Shown: piece after piece, positions 62,538 through 64,000 of the stretch | Layout: every line of letters begins with the position of its first letter | Numbering within the stretch: the stretch's first letter is position 1 | NCBI RefSeq assembly: GCF_006151805.1 | Contig: NZ_VDDA01000001.1 | Coordinates: 623,794-687,793, forward strand | Source of the DNA: Methylobacterium terricola | GTDB lineage: Bacteria > Pseudomonadota > Alphaproteobacteria > Rhizobiales > Beijerinckiaceae | Reading direction: 5' to 3' | DNA length: 64,000 bases | Notes under the pieces: generated by a model | The model's input: the letters and a program-made list of their open reading frames with translations, nothing else | Database searches by the model: none | What the model was told of the DNA's origin: nothing | Made by a program: the position numbers and the translations under genes

Positions 62538-62538
<1 letters not shown>
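61678..62538 (-). CDS. livG: Branched-chain amino-acid ABC transporter ATPase LivG
   Basis: The 286-residue ATPase has Walker A GPNGAGKT (47-54), FQNIRLFTGMTVLENLLVAQ at the Q-loop, the LivG-type signature LPYGDQRRLEIARAM, Walker B LCLDEPAAGLNPRE and the switch His in LIEHDMSVV. It has an acidic C-terminal tail (DDEVEQVEAEVGV) not seen in short LivG proteins. The ATG at 62538 overlaps the livM stop. Confidence 0.94.
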
Positions 62539-63955
<1,417 letters not shown>

Positions 63956-63956
<1 letters not shown>

Positions 63957-64000
63957 CAGACCTTCTCGACCTCGGGCCGGCCGAGGATGCCGGACGGCAT
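63956..64000 (-). CDS. livH: Branched-chain amino-acid ABC transporter permease LivH, C-terminal end
   Basis: Only the last 14 codons ([13 protein letters not shown] and stop) are inside the window. The phrase RPSGILGR..VEKV is the normal end of LivH. Its stop overlaps the livM start (TGATG), completing the livH-M-G-F order. Confidence 0.8.

Overview
The window is very GC-rich (roughly 70% by eye). Its gene content points to an alphaproteobacterium of the Hyphomicrobiales, most likely Methylobacterium or a close relative. The evidence is a PodJ-like polarity protein with Sel1 repeats, a DUF6867 gene inside a liv operon, DUF6481 and other small proteins typical of that group, the lhr2-pdeM repair pair, and overlapping ATGA/TGATG start-stop junctions throughout. 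This placement is inferred from gene families; no rRNA or tRNA gene was seen.

Layout. 1-7 kb: the tail of a TAXI solute-binding protein, a cobalamin riboswitch driving a TonB-dependent receptor operon, a frameshifted DUF2490 gene beside a dispersed palindromic repeat, and five small genes including a cold-shock protein. 7-13.5 kb (minus): a three-gene transporter run (ArsB/SLC13-like permease, fused two-domain DUF606/DMT transporter, membrane-anchored TAXI protein), then a metallophosphoesterase and an MFS transporter. 13.5-17.5 kb: a secreted Pro-rich protein and a histidine kinase/sigma-54 response-regulator pair. 17.5-24.3 kb: a cupin, two paralogous two-domain GNAT acetyltransferases, and a three-gene operon (FAD amine oxidase-like, aldehyde dehydrogenase, ornithine-cyclodeaminase family) that looks like an amine or amino-acid degradation cluster.

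24.3-30 kb: a complete nickel-uptake operon, nikABCDE-nikR, preceded by an imperfect-hairpin repeat, a 31-base poly-C tract and a NikR-type operator. The NikR lacks all four canonical nickel ligands, yet keeps its DNA-contact residues and has a His-rich tail. 30-39 kb: a metallophosphoesterase and a lipid kinase with a frameshifted end, then a fatty-acid oxidation set (fadJ-like, DUF2059, thiolase, acyl-CoA dehydrogenase, MerR regulator) with candidate operators. 39-46 kb: the PodJ-like protein, a TauE/TIGR02186/DUF3429 membrane operon and a lower-GC acetyltransferase. 46-52 kb: pdeM-lhr2 DNA repair, divergent arfB, a Pro/Ala-rich membrane protein and an SGNH hydrolase.

52-64 kb: a cytoplasmic PAS histidine kinase, recO, parC, two tiny coupled membrane proteins, rpe, infA, and the branched-chain amino-acid transporter operon (livH partial, livM, livG, livF, DUF6867) with its binding protein.

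The most interesting signal is the nik locus: a ligand-depleted NikR, its operator and a long homopolymer in one promoter. Two independent one-base frameshifts (DUF2490 and lipid kinase) plus the homopolymer mean that sequencing error must be excluded for those items.
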